Shown here: piece after piece, positions 24,963-34,263 of the stretch
How the letters are laid out: every line of letters starts with the position of its first letter
Numbering within the stretch: the first letter of the stretch is position 1
Assembly (NCBI GenBank): GCA_029558835.1
Contig: JAKQDH010000027.1
Span: 1-64,000, forward strand
Origin: Planctomycetota bacterium
GTDB lineage: Bacteria; Planctomycetota; Phycisphaerae; UBA1845
Direction of reading: 5' to 3'
Length of the DNA stretch: 64,000 nucleotides
Made by a program: the position numbers and the translations under genes
The notes under the pieces: model-generated
Told to the model about the DNA's origin: nothing
Seen by the model: only the letters and a program-made list of their open reading frames with translations
The model's database searches: none

Positions 24963-25817
24963 TTACTCGTACTTGTAGAAGCCCTGTTTGCTCTTGCAGC
25001 CCAGCCGTCCCGCCAGCACGTACTTGCGCAACAGCGGGCAGGGACGATAGCGGTCTTCACCCAGGTCGCGGTGCAGCACTTCGAGAATGAACAGACACAC
25101 GTCCAGCCCGATCAGGTCCGCCAGAGCGAGCGGGCCCATCGGGTGGTTCATCCCGAGTTTCATGATGTTGTCGATCGCCTCGGCCGTGGCTACACCATCC
25201 TGCAAGGCGAAGATCGCCTCGTTGATCATCGGCATCAGCACGCGGTTGGACACAAACCCAGGATGGTCGTTGCACTCCACCGGCGTCTTGCCGACCTCGG
25301 TCGCCCAAGCCACCGTGCGCCTCACCGTCTCGTCACTGGTCTGCAAGCCGCGCACGACCTCGACCAGCTTCATCACCGGCACCGGGTTGAAGAAATGCAT
25401 GCCGATGAAGCGATCGGGGTGGTCCGTGGCGGCCGCCAGTCGCGTGATGCTGATGCTGCTCGTGTTGGTGGCGAGAATGCCGTCGGCTGCCAGGTGCTTC
25501 TGCGTCTCCTTGAGCACCTCGACCTTCAGGTCCGGCTTCTCCGTGGCCGCCTCGACGATCAGCGGGTTGGTGCCGATCTCCGCCAGCTTCCGCACCGGCG
25601 TGATCAGCTCCAGGGCCTGCCTGGCCGCGTCGGCGGTGATCTTCTCCTTGGCCACCGCCTTCTCCAGCAGCTTCTTGATCGTGCCCATCGCCGAGTCCAG
25701 GGCGGCCGGCATCGTATCAAACATGCGCACCTTGTAGCCGCTCTGTGCGAAGACCTGGGCAATGCCGCGCCCCATCGTCCCCGCCCCGATCACCGCCATG
25801 CATTTGTCGTGTGCCAT
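24963..25817 (-). CDS. hbd: 3-hydroxybutyryl-CoA dehydrogenase
   Basis: This 284-residue protein has an N-terminal NAD-binding Rossmann motif VIGAGTMGRGIAQVF. It also has the family's IFATNTSSIS-type stretch (LATNTSSISITRLA), HFFNPVPVMKLVEVV with the catalytic His, and a C-terminal dimerisation domain with GMNHPMGPLALADLIGLD. It oxidises (S)-3-hydroxybutyryl-CoA to acetoacetyl-CoA. It sits between the acyl-CoA dehydrogenases and the enoyl-CoA hydratase on one transcript. No thiolase gene is present in the operon. Confidence 0.93.
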   Translation of the reverse strand: MAHDKCMAVIGAGTMGRGIAQVFAQSGYKVRMFDTMPAALDSAMGTIKKLLEKAVAKEKITADAARQALELITPVRKLAEIGTNPLIVEAATEKPDLKVEVLKETQKHLAADGILATNTSSISITRLAAATDHPDRFIGMHFFNPVPVMKLVEVVRGLQTSDETVRRTVAWATEVGKTPVECNDHPGFVSNRVLMPMINEAIFALQDGVATAEAIDNIMKLGMNHPMGPLALADLIGLDVCLFILEVLHRDLGEDRYRPCPLLRKYVLAGRLGCKSKQGFYKYE

Positions 25818-25912
25818 CGTAGGATCGACCTCCTTCGCGTATGGTCGTACTGTGTGCCTTTCCGGGGGCCGTGCTTTCCCGCGACCGCGGGGTCGCCCTT
25901 GCCGCCGCCGCC

Positions 25913-25948
25913 CTCACCCCTGCCCCTCCCAAGGGGAGAGGGGTTCAG
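25913..25948. repeat. family IV hairpin in the operon's 160-base gap
   Basis: CCCTCACCCCTGCCCC with AAGGGGAGAGGGG forms a hairpin between the first acyl-CoA dehydrogenase downstream end and hbd. It could reduce downstream expression or stabilise processed mRNA. Confidence 0.6.
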
Positions 25949-25977
25949 CCCCGCATGCCTGCCGGCAGCCGGCGCGG

Positions 25978-27114
25978 TCAACTCAAGCCGCGCGCAATGA
26001 CCAACCTGTGAATCTCGCTCGTCCCCTCGTAAATCTCCGTGATCTTCGCGTCGCGCAGGCGCCGTTCCACGGGGTACTCCTGACAGTACCCGTAGCCGCC
26101 GAACACCTGCACCGCGTGGTTGGCGACCAGCGAGGCCGTCTCACTCGCATACAGCTTCGCCATCGCCGCCTGCTGACCGTACTCCTGCTTGTGGTCCTTC
26201 AACCAGGCCGCCCGGTACAGCAGGCACCGCGACGCCTCGATCCGCACCGCGCTGTCCGCCAGCTTGTTCTGGATCGCCTGGAACGATCCGATGGGACGCC
26301 CGAACTGCACGCGCGTCTTGGCATACTCCGTGGCATGGTACAGGCAGGCCTCCGCAATACCCAGCGCCTGGGCCCCGATGCCGATCCGCCCGCCGTCCAG
26401 CGTCGTCAACGCCACGCGCAACCCGGCGCCGCGTGGCCCCAGCAGCGCAGTCTCCGGAACGACGCACTCCTCGAAGATGTACTCGGCCGTCGAGGAACAC
26501 CGAATGCCCAACTTGTGCTCCAGCTTGCCAAGCTGCAACCCGGGATGCGGGCGATCGACGATGAAAGCACTGAGCCGACGCTTGGGGTCCTGGGGGTCCG
26601 TCACCGCGATCAGCACCATCACCCCCGCCTGCTTGCCGTTGGTAATGAAGATCTTGGTGCCGTTGATGTGCCAGCCGTCGCTTTTCAGTTCGGCCCGGCA
26701 GGTGGCCGCCCCCGCGTCGCTGCCGCTGCCCGGCTCGGTCAGCGACAGGCAGCCGATCATTTCGCCGGTGGCCATCCGCGGCAGGTACTTGCGCTTCTGC
26801 TCCTCGGTGCCGAAGGTCATGATGGGGTCCACGCACAACGAGTTGTGCGCGCTGATCAGCACCCCCGTCCCTCCGCACCCCTTCGATATTTCCTCCACCA
26901 CGATCGACGACTCAATCACGCCCAGCCCGGCCCCGCCGTACGGCTCCGGGATGGTGATCCCGAAGACCCCGAGTTCGGCGAGCTGCCGCACGTAGTCGTC
27001 GGACATATCCGCGGCCTGGTCGCGTGCCTCCGCGCCGGGCTCGACCACTTCGGTGGCGAACTCGCGCATCTGCTGCTGCAGCATCCGCTGATCGTCGTTG
27101 AACTCAAAATCCAT
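25978..27114 (-). CDS. acyl-CoA dehydrogenase (third in operon)
   Basis: This 378-residue FAD flavoprotein has CLSLTEPGSGSDAGA and FITNGKQAG (FAD/substrate region), RVQFGRPIGSFQAIQNKLAD, VFGGYGY, and the catalytic-base segment EIYEGTSEIHR. It would oxidise a short-chain acyl-CoA to the enoyl-CoA, passing electrons to ETF, which is not encoded here. Length is normal. It follows the second dehydrogenase by 15 bases. Of the three paralogues it is closest in style to short-chain or butyryl-CoA dehydrogenases, but substrate cannot be fixed from sequence alone. Confidence 0.92.
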   Translation of the reverse strand: MDFEFNDDQRMLQQQMREFATEVVEPGAEARDQAADMSDDYVRQLAELGVFGITIPEPYGGAGLGVIESSIVVEEISKGCGGTGVLISAHNSLCVDPIMTFGTEEQKRKYLPRMATGEMIGCLSLTEPGSGSDAGAATCRAELKSDGWHINGTKIFITNGKQAGVMVLIAVTDPQDPKRRLSAFIVDRPHPGLQLGKLEHKLGIRCSSTAEYIFEECVVPETALLGPRGAGLRVALTTLDGGRIGIGAQALGIAEACLYHATEYAKTRVQFGRPIGSFQAIQNKLADSAVRIEASRCLLYRAAWLKDHKQEYGQQAAMAKLYASETASLVANHAVQVFGGYGYCQEYPVERRLRDAKITEIYEGTSEIHRLVIARGLS

Positions 27115-27129
27115 ACGTTCATTCCCTTC

Positions 27130-28272
27130 TTACAGGTTCAGCAGATGCCGCGCGATGACGATGCGCTGAATCTGGCTGCTGCCCTCGCCGATCTCGCAGA
27201 TCTTCGCGTCGCGCAGGTAACGCTCCACGGGAACCTCCTTCGTGTAGCCCATCCCGCCGAAGATCTGGATCGCGTTCAGCCCCGCCCGCACCGCCATTTC
27301 CGAGGTGTGCAGCTTGGCGACCGACGCCTCGAAGTTGCACGGCTTCCCGGCGTCCGACAGGATGGCCGCCTTGCGCGTCAGCAGCCGGGCGGCCTCGATT
27401 TCGGTAGCCATGTCCGCCAGCAGGAACTGGATGGACTGATGCTGGAAGATCGGCTTGCCGAACGCCACTCGCTGCTTGGCGTACGCCAGCGACTCCTCGA
27501 GCGCCCCCCGCGCCAGCCCGACGGCCAGGGCCGCGATCGTGATCCGCCCGCGCTCCAACACCCGCATCGTGTCGCGGAAGCCGCGGTGCAGCTCCCCGCA
27601 GAGGTTGTCCTTGGGCACCCGCAGGTTGTCGAGCGTGAGCTCGACGGTGTCGGACGCCCGCATGCCCAGCTTGTCTTCCTTCAGGCCGATGTGCAGACCG
27701 GGGAAGTCCCGCTCGACCAGGAAGGCACTGATGCCGTCCTTGCCGCCCTCCGGTTTGCTGCGGGCCAGGATGACGTACAGCCCCGCGAACTTGCCATTGG
27801 TGATCCACTGCTTGGTGCCGTTGAGCACCCAGTGGTCTCCCTCCAGCTTGGCCGTGGCGGTCAGAGCGGCCGCGTCCGAACCGCAGCCCGGCTCCGACAA
27901 CGCCCACGCCCCCAGCCACTCGCCGCTCGCCAGCTTCGGCAGGTACTTCTGCTTCTGCTGGGCGTTGGCCGCCAGCAGCACGTGGGCACAACACAAGGCA
28001 TTGTGCGCATCCAGCGTCAGGGCAGTGGCACCGTCGTAGCGGGCGATCTCCTCCATGATGACCGTGGCCTCCAGGTCACCGAAGCCGGAGCCCCCGTATT
28101 CCGTGGGGATGAACAGCCCGAGGAAGCCCAGTTCGCCGAGTTGGGCGACGATGTCCCGCGGCAGCTCGGCCTCCCGATCCCATTGGCGGGCGTTTTTCGC
28201 CAGATGGTCGGCCCCGAACCGCCGGGCCACGTCCTGCAACGCCCGCAAGTCGTCAGACAATTCAAAATCCAT
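27130..28272 (-). CDS. acyl-CoA dehydrogenase (second in operon)
   Basis: This 380-residue paralogue has AWALSEPGCGSDAAAL, QWITNGKFAGLYV, RVAFGKPIFQHQSIQFLLAD and IFGGMGYTKEVPVER. The base region is CEIGEGSSQIQR, in which the catalytic Glu is kept but the usual Tyr-Glu-Gly-Thr becomes Gly-Glu-Gly-Ser. This variation suggests a substrate different from that of its neighbours. It lies 29 bases downstream of the first dehydrogenase and upstream of the third, on the same transcript. Confidence 0.9.
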   Translation of the reverse strand: MDFELSDDLRALQDVARRFGADHLAKNARQWDREAELPRDIVAQLGELGFLGLFIPTEYGGSGFGDLEATVIMEEIARYDGATALTLDAHNALCCAHVLLAANAQQKQKYLPKLASGEWLGAWALSEPGCGSDAAALTATAKLEGDHWVLNGTKQWITNGKFAGLYVILARSKPEGGKDGISAFLVERDFPGLHIGLKEDKLGMRASDTVELTLDNLRVPKDNLCGELHRGFRDTMRVLERGRITIAALAVGLARGALEESLAYAKQRVAFGKPIFQHQSIQFLLADMATEIEAARLLTRKAAILSDAGKPCNFEASVAKLHTSEMAVRAGLNAIQIFGGMGYTKEVPVERYLRDAKICEIGEGSSQIQRIVIARHLLNL

Positions 28273-28301
28273 CAGCTACCATCCCGATGTCGAATGCGCC
28301 T

Positions 28302-29447
28302 TCACAACCCGCGCCCGATGACGATCCGCTGCACCTCGCTCGTACCCTCGTAGATCGTGGTCACCCGCGCGTCCCGGTACAATTGCTCCACGCGGAACTC
28401 CCGCACGTACCCGCTGCCGCCGTGCACCTGCACCGCCCGATACGCAATCCGGTTGGCCGCCTCCGTCGCGTACAGCTTCGCCATCGAGCTGGCCGCCGGC
28501 AGCTTCACCCCCCGGTCCACGTGCGTGGCCGCGTTCCAGATCAATACCTTCGCCGCCTCCAGCTCGACCGCGCTGTCGGCGATCATGTTGCCCACCGCCT
28601 GGAAGTTGCCGATCGGTTGCCCGAACTGCACCCGCTCCCGGGCATACGCGGTCATTTCGTCCAGGCAGGCCTCGGCGATGCCGGAGGCCTGGGTCGCGAT
28701 CCCGATCCGCCCTTCATTGAGCGTCGTCAGCAGGACCTTCAGCCCCTCGCCAAGCTCCCCCACCACATGGTCCTGGGGGATGAATACATCCGTGAGACTG
28801 ATGACGGCCGTCTCGCTGCCCCGGATGCCCATCTTGCCGTGGATGTGCGTCCGCTCGATCCCCGGCTGCCGCCCATCGATAAGAAACGCCGTCAGACTGG
28901 CTTTGGCGTCGCGACCGGGCACGCGCAGGAGGGTCAGGAACCAGCGGGCGTGCATGCCGTTGGTGATCCACATCTTCTCGCCGTTGGCCAGATACCCCCC
29001 CTCGGTCGGCGCAGCCGTCGCCCGCACGGCCGCCGCATCGCTCCCTGCATTCGCCTCGGTGAGGGCGAAGGCGGCCAGGGATTCCGCACTCCCCCAGGTG
29101 GACAGCCATTCCGTTCGCTGCGGCTCCCGCGCGCACGCGTCCAGGATACACCCCACCATGTTGTGCACGGAGAGCGTCACCATGGTGGAGGGCGACGCCC
29201 AGGCGATTTCATGGAGAATGGCCGCGTATGCCCGGTAGGAGCACCCCAAGCCGTTGACCTCCGGCGGCAGGCAGAGGTTCATCAGCCCCATGTCGGCAAG
29301 CTGCGGCAGGATGCCGACTACCGAGGTCTCGTCTTCGTCCCATTTCCGGTCCAGGGGCAGCAGTTCGCTCCGCGCAAAGTCCCGGGCAGCCTCAACCAGC
29401 ACTCTCTCGTCGTCCGAGAGGCTGCTGTCGAATGGGGCAAGCGGCAT
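28302..29447 (-). CDS. acyl-CoA dehydrogenase (first in operon)
   Basis: This 381-residue flavoprotein has AFALTEANAGSDAAAVRA, MWITNGMHARWFL, RVQFGQPIGNFQAVGNMIAD, VHGGSGYVREF and the base segment TIYEGTSEVQR. It is the promoter-proximal gene of the minus-strand operon. The start at 29447 (MPLAPFDSSLSDDERVL) fits the family; an upstream in-frame start at 29678 adds a low-complexity Gly/Arg stretch and would lie before the mapped promoter. With three dehydrogenases in one operon, isobutyryl-, butyryl- and another branched acyl-CoA are plausible substrates. Confidence 0.92.
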   Translation of the reverse strand: MPLAPFDSSLSDDERVLVEAARDFARSELLPLDRKWDEDETSVVGILPQLADMGLMNLCLPPEVNGLGCSYRAYAAILHEIAWASPSTMVTLSVHNMVGCILDACAREPQRTEWLSTWGSAESLAAFALTEANAGSDAAAVRATAAPTEGGYLANGEKMWITNGMHARWFLTLLRVPGRDAKASLTAFLIDGRQPGIERTHIHGKMGIRGSETAVISLTDVFIPQDHVVGELGEGLKVLLTTLNEGRIGIATQASGIAEACLDEMTAYARERVQFGQPIGNFQAVGNMIADSAVELEAAKVLIWNAATHVDRGVKLPAASSMAKLYATEAANRIAYRAVQVHGGSGYVREFRVEQLYRDARVTTIYEGTSEVQRIVIGRGL

Positions 29448-29545
29448 TACCACAGGCTCCGTGTCGAGCGAACGCGCGGTAGACCTCCACCCGTCTGCGG
29501 ACGCCCCCCGACGCGCGACCCCCGGGGGCACGATGCACGGTTTCG

Positions 29546-29575
29546 AGTATACGGAGCCGCCGCCACCCCCGTCAA
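29546..29575 (-). promoter_or_regulatory. promoter of the acyl-CoA operon
   Basis: On the minus strand TTGACG (29575-29570) and TATACT (29551-29546) are separated by 18 bases, a good sigma-70 match. Transcription would start near 29539, about 90 bases before the first dehydrogenase. Confidence 0.65.
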
Positions 29576-30316
29576 CGCACCCTGCCCCGGTCCGCCTGCG
29601 AACGCGTGTCCCGCCCGGGCCCACCTGCCAGCGCGTGGAAACCCCTCTCGGGACCGCCCCAAACGGGCGCATACCCACCCCAACCGGCCAACCATGCTGT
29701 TAGATGGCTACTCCCAGCGGAACGAGATGGAGGGGCGTTGGGCACCCCTGGGGAGACGTGCACCGCCCCACAGCGCGCGGACGAGGCCGCACTGGAATCA
29801 GGCCTGATGTGCCCGGCTCGCCTGCGACGTCGAAGTCGAGGAACAGAAGGTACGAGAGGAGGTTTGCCCGAGTGCCGTTCTCAGTGCCCAACACCCGGGC
29901 TTGCTCGCCCATCGCCTGCGAGAGCCACATCCCTTCGGCCAGCGCGACCTCGAACCGCATCCCCCCGGACGGAATCCCCAAGACCCACGCTGAACCACCC
30001 GCGCTACCGCCGCACCCCAAGCCACATATCATGCATGTGCATCAACGCACAGCAGAGGCGTAGCGCCACACCACGACGTTCCAGAAAGGCAACAGTCATA
30101 CCAGCCGGTGTGGGTTTCCTGTGCTGACGTAACCATTTGTCAAATAACGAGATAAGCGCCTGCACCTGCGCCGACGGAAACCCCGGATGTCGAAACCGGG
30201 CACTTTGCCTTGCACGCCCCCTCCCAGACTGGGTAATATAGCCCATCCCCGTAGAGCCCATCCTCGCATGCCCGCCTGCTGCGGGCCATTAGGCCCTGGG
30301 CCGCCATGCGCACGCT

Positions 30317-30343
30317 TTGACGCCCCGGAGTGCCCCCTATACT
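30317..30343 (+). promoter_or_regulatory. promoter of the ABC ATPase gene
   Basis: TTGACG (30317-30322) and TATACT (30338-30343) are separated by 15 bases, slightly short. The ATG follows the -10 by 9 bases, so the transcript would be leaderless or nearly so. Confidence 0.55.
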
Positions 30344-30352
30344 GTGCGGGTC

Positions 30353-31477
30353 ATGGCGGCCGTCTCCCTCGAAGGTGTGACCAAACTGTACCGCGCCCGG
30401 CGGGGCGACATCCTCGCCCTTCAGGATTTTACGCTGGATATCGCGGACGCCGAGTTCGTCGTGCTGGTCGGACCCTCAGGCTGCGGCAAAAGCACCACGC
30501 TCCGTATCATCGCCGGACTCGAGAAGCCGACGGCCGGCACCGTCCGCATCGGCGACTGCGTCGTCAACACCGTGGCCCCCAAGGACCGCGACGTGGCCAT
30601 GGTCTTCCAGAACTACGCCCTGTACCCGCATATGACGGTGTACAAGAACATGGCGTTCGGGCTGAAGATGCGGAAGGTGCCACGGGCCGAGATCGAGCGC
30701 AAGGTAATGGCCGCCGCCGGCATGCTTGGCATCGAGCATCTGCTGGACCGCAAGCCGGCCGCCCTGTCCGGCGGGGAGCGCCAGCGTGTGGCCGTCGGCC
30801 GGGCGATCGTCCGCAACCCGCGGGCGTTCCTCTTCGACGAGCCGCTGTCCAACCTCGACGCCAAACTGCGCGTGCAGATGCGGGCTGAACTCAAACGCCT
30901 GCACCGCCAGCTCCACACGACGTCAGTCTACGTGACGCACGATCAGGAAGAGGCCATGACGCTCGGTGACCGGATCGTGGTGATGAAAGACGGCCTCATC
31001 CAGCAGTGTGATACGCCGCTGACCGTCTACGCGCAGCCGGCCAACCGCTTCGTGGCCGGGTTCGTCGGCATGCCGCCGATGAACTTCATGGACGCGCGCA
31101 TCGAAGCGGACGGCGGGGAGGTGACGGCAGTCGTGGAGGGCCACCGCCTCCCCTGCACCGCACCGACCGCGCAGCGTCTGGCACAGCACGCCAGCCAGAC
31201 AGTGGTCGTCGGCGCTCGGCCCGAGAGCCTGCTCGTGCAGCCTGCCGACGCCACGCGCACCAGGAGCGGCGACGAGACCCTGTTGGCCGAGGTCCAGGTG
31301 GTGGAACCTCTGGGCGAGCGCCAGGACGTCTACCTGCGCACAGCCGCAGGCACGCGCCTGATCGCGCGCGTTCCCCCCACCGCACACATCAGCCCCGGCG
31401 ACAACGTCACCGTAGCCTTCGACCCCGACCGCCTCCATCTCTTCGAAGCCGACGCCACAGGGCAACGCATCATCTAA
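30353..31477 (+). CDS. ABC transporter ATP-binding protein (MalK/UgpC/MsmK type)
   Basis: This 374-residue sugar-importer ATPase has Walker A GPSGCGKS (40-47), Q-loop FQNYALYPHMTVYKN, signature LSGGERQ (138-144), Walker B FLFDEP (159-164) and VTHDQEEAMTLGDRI. A C-terminal OB-type regulatory domain of the MalK/UgpC group (about 235-374) follows. It would energise a carbohydrate or glycerol-phosphate importer. No permease or binding-protein gene is adjacent, so it may serve several transporters, as MsmK does. The start at 30353 lies just after a good -10 box. Confidence 0.9.
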   Translation: MAAVSLEGVTKLYRARRGDILALQDFTLDIADAEFVVLVGPSGCGKSTTLRIIAGLEKPTAGTVRIGDCVVNTVAPKDRDVAMVFQNYALYPHMTVYKNMAFGLKMRKVPRAEIERKVMAAAGMLGIEHLLDRKPAALSGGERQRVAVGRAIVRNPRAFLFDEPLSNLDAKLRVQMRAELKRLHRQLHTTSVYVTHDQEEAMTLGDRIVVMKDGLIQQCDTPLTVYAQPANRFVAGFVGMPPMNFMDARIEADGGEVTAVVEGHRLPCTAPTAQRLAQHASQTVVVGARPESLLVQPADATRTRSGDETLLAEVQVVEPLGERQDVYLRTAAGTRLIARVPPTAHISPGDNVTVAFDPDRLHLFEADATGQRII

Positions 31478-31570
31478 CGCCCGAGCGGTGACATGAAAGG
31501 ACACGTGTCTGCCTCCGCCAACGGGCGAACGCAGCAGCATCGCTGCCGAGCTGCGGAATACCTCGGAGCC

Positions 31571-31600
31571 TTGACTTAAGCGATGCCCATTGGGTATGCT
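31571..31600 (+). promoter_or_regulatory. promoter of the FG-GAP gene
   Basis: TTGACT (31571-31576) and TATGCT (31595-31600) are separated by 18 bases. The ribosome site GGAGAGAAA precedes the ATG at 31682. Confidence 0.55.
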
Positions 31601-31681
31601 GCCTGAGGCAGGGGCGCGAGTCACGCTGGGCGACCCCTCTGTTCGCATCGCCTTCAGCCGGCAAGAAGCGGAGAGAAAATC

Positions 31682-33241
31682 ATGCTGCGGAGACTGCTCA
31701 TCGCAGCGAGCGTTAGCGTGAGCGGGGCCATCTGCGCTCCCGGCTGGGCTCAGTGTGAGCTCACGCAGGCGAGCAAACGTCGCGGGGGCAGCGATGCCAC
31801 GCAGTTCGGGTACGCCATCGCCCTCGATGCCGACCGCTTGGTCGTCGGAGCCCCGTGGGAGCGGACGGATGTTCTCATGCAGGGGGCCGCATATGTGTTC
31901 CGCCGGGAAGGGACACAGTGGGTCCAGGAGGCACACCTGCTGGCCGGCGACGGGCAGGCTTACGACGGCTTCGGCTACGCCGTCGCCATTCATGGAGACT
32001 ACCTGGCAGTAGCGGCTCTTCTCGAGGATGAAGCCGCGGAGGACGCCGGCGCGGTCTATGTCTTCCGACGTGACGGGACCACCTGGATCGAAATGGCCAA
32101 GCTCGTCCCGCCGAACGGCGATGAGGAGGACTACTTCGGCTACTCCCTGGCCATCAACAACACCCGCGTCGTGGTGGGTGTTCGTTACGACGACGACGGT
32201 GGGCCGGATGCCGGCGCTGCCTGGGTCTTCCGCCGCGCCGACAACGGCACACCGGAGGACCCGACTGACGATACGTGGCAGCCGGAGCGCAAGCTGCGCG
32301 CCGCGGACGCCGATCAGTACGACGAGTTCGGTTCTGCGGTGGCCCTGGCCGGCACGCAGATCGCGGTCGGGGCTTACCGGGATGAGGACCCCATCGCGCT
32401 GGCTGGCTCCGTGTACATCTTTGAGCTTACCGGAGCGAACTGGACACAGACCCAAAAGCTGCACGCGAGCGATCCCACCGCGTACGCGGAGTTCGGCCGG
32501 TCTGTCGCCCTGACCAACGACTACTTACTCGTGGGGGCACCACTGGACAGTGAGGCGGGCTATCGGGCCGGCGCGGCCTACGTGTTCGCCCGCGAGGGCA
32601 GCGCATGGACGCAGCGCCTCAAGCTCTCCGCGGCCGACGTCGCGCCCGAAGACCAGTTCGGCAACGCCGTGGCCATCAACGGCAATCACCTACTGGTCGG
32701 TGCCTGGAGGCACACCACCACGGCCCCTCTTGCCGGAGCGGCCTATCTCTTCCGCCCCGCCGGTGCGGAGTGGGTCCAGGACGCGAAGCTGACCGCCGGC
32801 GACGCAGAAGAGGAAGACCTGCTCGGTTCCGCAGTGGACTTGGGCCCCGGGCTGGCCGTCCTCGGCGCGCCCGGCGAAGGCGACCTGCCGAACACCGCGC
32901 TGGGGGCGGTCTACACCTACACGGGCATGGCCGTGGACTGCAACGGCAATGACCACACCGATGCCTGCGATCTGGCCGAAGACACCAGCCTCGACTGCAA
33001 TGCTACGCACGTGCCCGACGAATGCGAGGCCATTGCCAACGGTGATTTCGACGCCGACGCGGACGTGGACCTAGGCGACTTCCGGGCGTTCCATGACTGC
33101 CTCGGCGGCCCCGGAGTCTCGCCGACGCCAACCGTACCCGAGTGCGTGGCCGCCTGCCTCGCCGCGTTCGATGCCGATCTCGACGACGCCGTAAGCCTCC
33201 GGGACTTCAGCGCATTCCACGCTTCTTTCGGGCAGCCGTGA
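31682..33241 (+). CDS. secreted FG-GAP repeat protein with dockerin-like tail
   Basis: This 519-residue protein has a signal peptide ending near AICAPGWAQ. Seven or so FG-GAP/beta-propeller repeats follow (about residues 30-415), each with an FGxAVAIxGxxLVVGA-like core and AGAAYVF ending. Then comes a Cys-containing linker (CNGNDHTDACDLAED) and two dockerin-like loops (DADADVDLGDFRAFHDC and DADLDDAVSLRDFSAF). It is probably a cell-surface or extracellular calcium-binding protein. Its tail is the intact counterpart of the relic at 14280-14352. A sigma-70 type promoter and a clear ribosome site precede it. It converges with the membrane-protein gene downstream. Confidence 0.88.
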   Translation: MLRRLLIAASVSVSGAICAPGWAQCELTQASKRRGGSDATQFGYAIALDADRLVVGAPWERTDVLMQGAAYVFRREGTQWVQEAHLLAGDGQAYDGFGYAVAIHGDYLAVAALLEDEAAEDAGAVYVFRRDGTTWIEMAKLVPPNGDEEDYFGYSLAINNTRVVVGVRYDDDGGPDAGAAWVFRRADNGTPEDPTDDTWQPERKLRAADADQYDEFGSAVALAGTQIAVGAYRDEDPIALAGSVYIFELTGANWTQTQKLHASDPTAYAEFGRSVALTNDYLLVGAPLDSEAGYRAGAAYVFAREGSAWTQRLKLSAADVAPEDQFGNAVAINGNHLLVGAWRHTTTAPLAGAAYLFRPAGAEWVQDAKLTAGDAEEEDLLGSAVDLGPGLAVLGAPGEGDLPNTALGAVYTYTGMAVDCNGNDHTDACDLAEDTSLDCNATHVPDECEAIANGDFDADADVDLGDFRAFHDCLGGPGVSPTPTVPECVAACLAAFDADLDDAVSLRDFSAFHASFGQP

Positions 33242-33292
33242 TCCGCCCCCACCCGAGTTCCTGCGGGGACGTCCGGTTAAGCACACGGGACG

Positions 33293-34042
33293 TTACCCGT
33301 CGCTGCGGAGCACTTTGACCAACCCGGCCGCACCGCGCACGAGCAGACTGACCAACAGCAGGAACAGCAGCGTCGCGACGGTGAGGTTCAGCACGGCCCA
33401 GCCGCTTTGCACGCGTGGGTCAGGCACATCGAACAGCGAGGTGAGGGCCGCCCCGGCGATGCCCAGAAGCAGGATCGCGCCGACGGAGCCGCGCACGTTC
33501 CCCGCAAACGGCGCCATCCGCACGGTGAAGCAGATCAGCAGGTACGCGAAAACCCAGATCCGCCAGTTGCCCGCGTCGGCCGCCAACGCCGCCGAAACGA
33601 GCGACTCCACGAGCGTGATCTGGTCGCGCAGAAGCTGCCAGAAGCCGTGGAGTGTCGTCGGCAGGCTGGGCCCGATGAGGTTGCCCGGCAGGCGCGACAT
33701 GATCGGCCCGCCGAGGTACCGCGCCACGATGTACACCGCGGCCGCACACGCCAGCAGCGGCAGCAGCCCGATCACGATCGGTCCCAACACTGGGATGCGC
33801 GGCTTCGGGTCCTTCGTCGTTTCCGGCTCGCCGGAGTCGTCGTCCTTGAAGAGTGTCGTGTTGCTGACGGTCGCGCCGGTGACCAGCAATCCCAGCACGT
33901 GGCCAAGCTGAGCCACCAGCGTCCCCGGCAGCACGATCGTGTTGAACACCTTGGGCTTGACCAGCCCGCCCCAGAGGCTGTGAATGCCCCAGGCGGTGGC
34001 GACGGCCACCAGAATCCAGAACGTTAGTGCGACAAACAGCAT
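33293..34042 (-). CDS. integral membrane protein of unknown function
   Basis: This 249-residue protein has about six hydrophobic segments (near residues 2-20, 30-50, 85-110, 165-185, 195-212 and 222-242). The second segment, GTLVAQLGHVLGLLVTG, recalls the zinc site of site-2-type (M50) peptidases but lacks the HExxH motif, so no protease activity is proposed. The start at 34042 is supported by GGAGCAGCT just upstream; a longer frame begins at 34120. The stretch between the second and third segments is acidic (KDDDSGEPETTKD). I do not recognise the family. Confidence 0.65.
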   Translation of the reverse strand: MLFVALTFWILVAVATAWGIHSLWGGLVKPKVFNTIVLPGTLVAQLGHVLGLLVTGATVSNTTLFKDDDSGEPETTKDPKPRIPVLGPIVIGLLPLLACAAAVYIVARYLGGPIMSRLPGNLIGPSLPTTLHGFWQLLRDQITLVESLVSAALAADAGNWRIWVFAYLLICFTVRMAPFAGNVRGSVGAILLLGIAGAALTSLFDVPDPRVQSGWAVLNLTVATLLFLLLVSLLVRGAAGLVKVLRSDG

Positions 34043-34263
34043 AGCTGCTCCCCACCGGCGGCGCGGCTTCGCTCGGGACCCCGGCGCGCAGACACAACCC
34101 CGCTCCCTTCCGGGGTCCAAGAACGGTTTGGCTCTAGCGAACTATCGGCGCGGGACCGGTTTCGTGGCGCAGTGAAACTGCACTTTAACCGGCAGGCAGG
34201 CCCCCCGCGCTGCCGCCGGGCCTGCGTGGCACACCCTCGGCTCCCCGCTGCCGCGATGAACGC

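Larger units (their letters stand above)
29448..30352. other. long intergenic region
   Basis: It holds the acyl-CoA operon promoter (minus) and the ABC ATPase promoter (plus). Between them, about 29700-30260, open frames exist on both strands but none resembles a known family. A minus-strand frame includes FEVALAEGMWLSQAMGEQAR, which might be a decayed gene. No repeat family member was seen. Confidence 0.4.

Noticed and set aside
25762..28353. Plus-strand open frame of about 860 codons opposite hbd and two acyl-CoA dehydrogenases
   Set aside because: It is a shadow of three well-identified minus-strand genes and has the typical His/Arg/Asp-rich antisense composition.
33293..34042. M50 site-2 protease
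   Set aside because: The segment AQLGHVLG lacks the HExxH zinc motif, and no second metal-binding motif was found.
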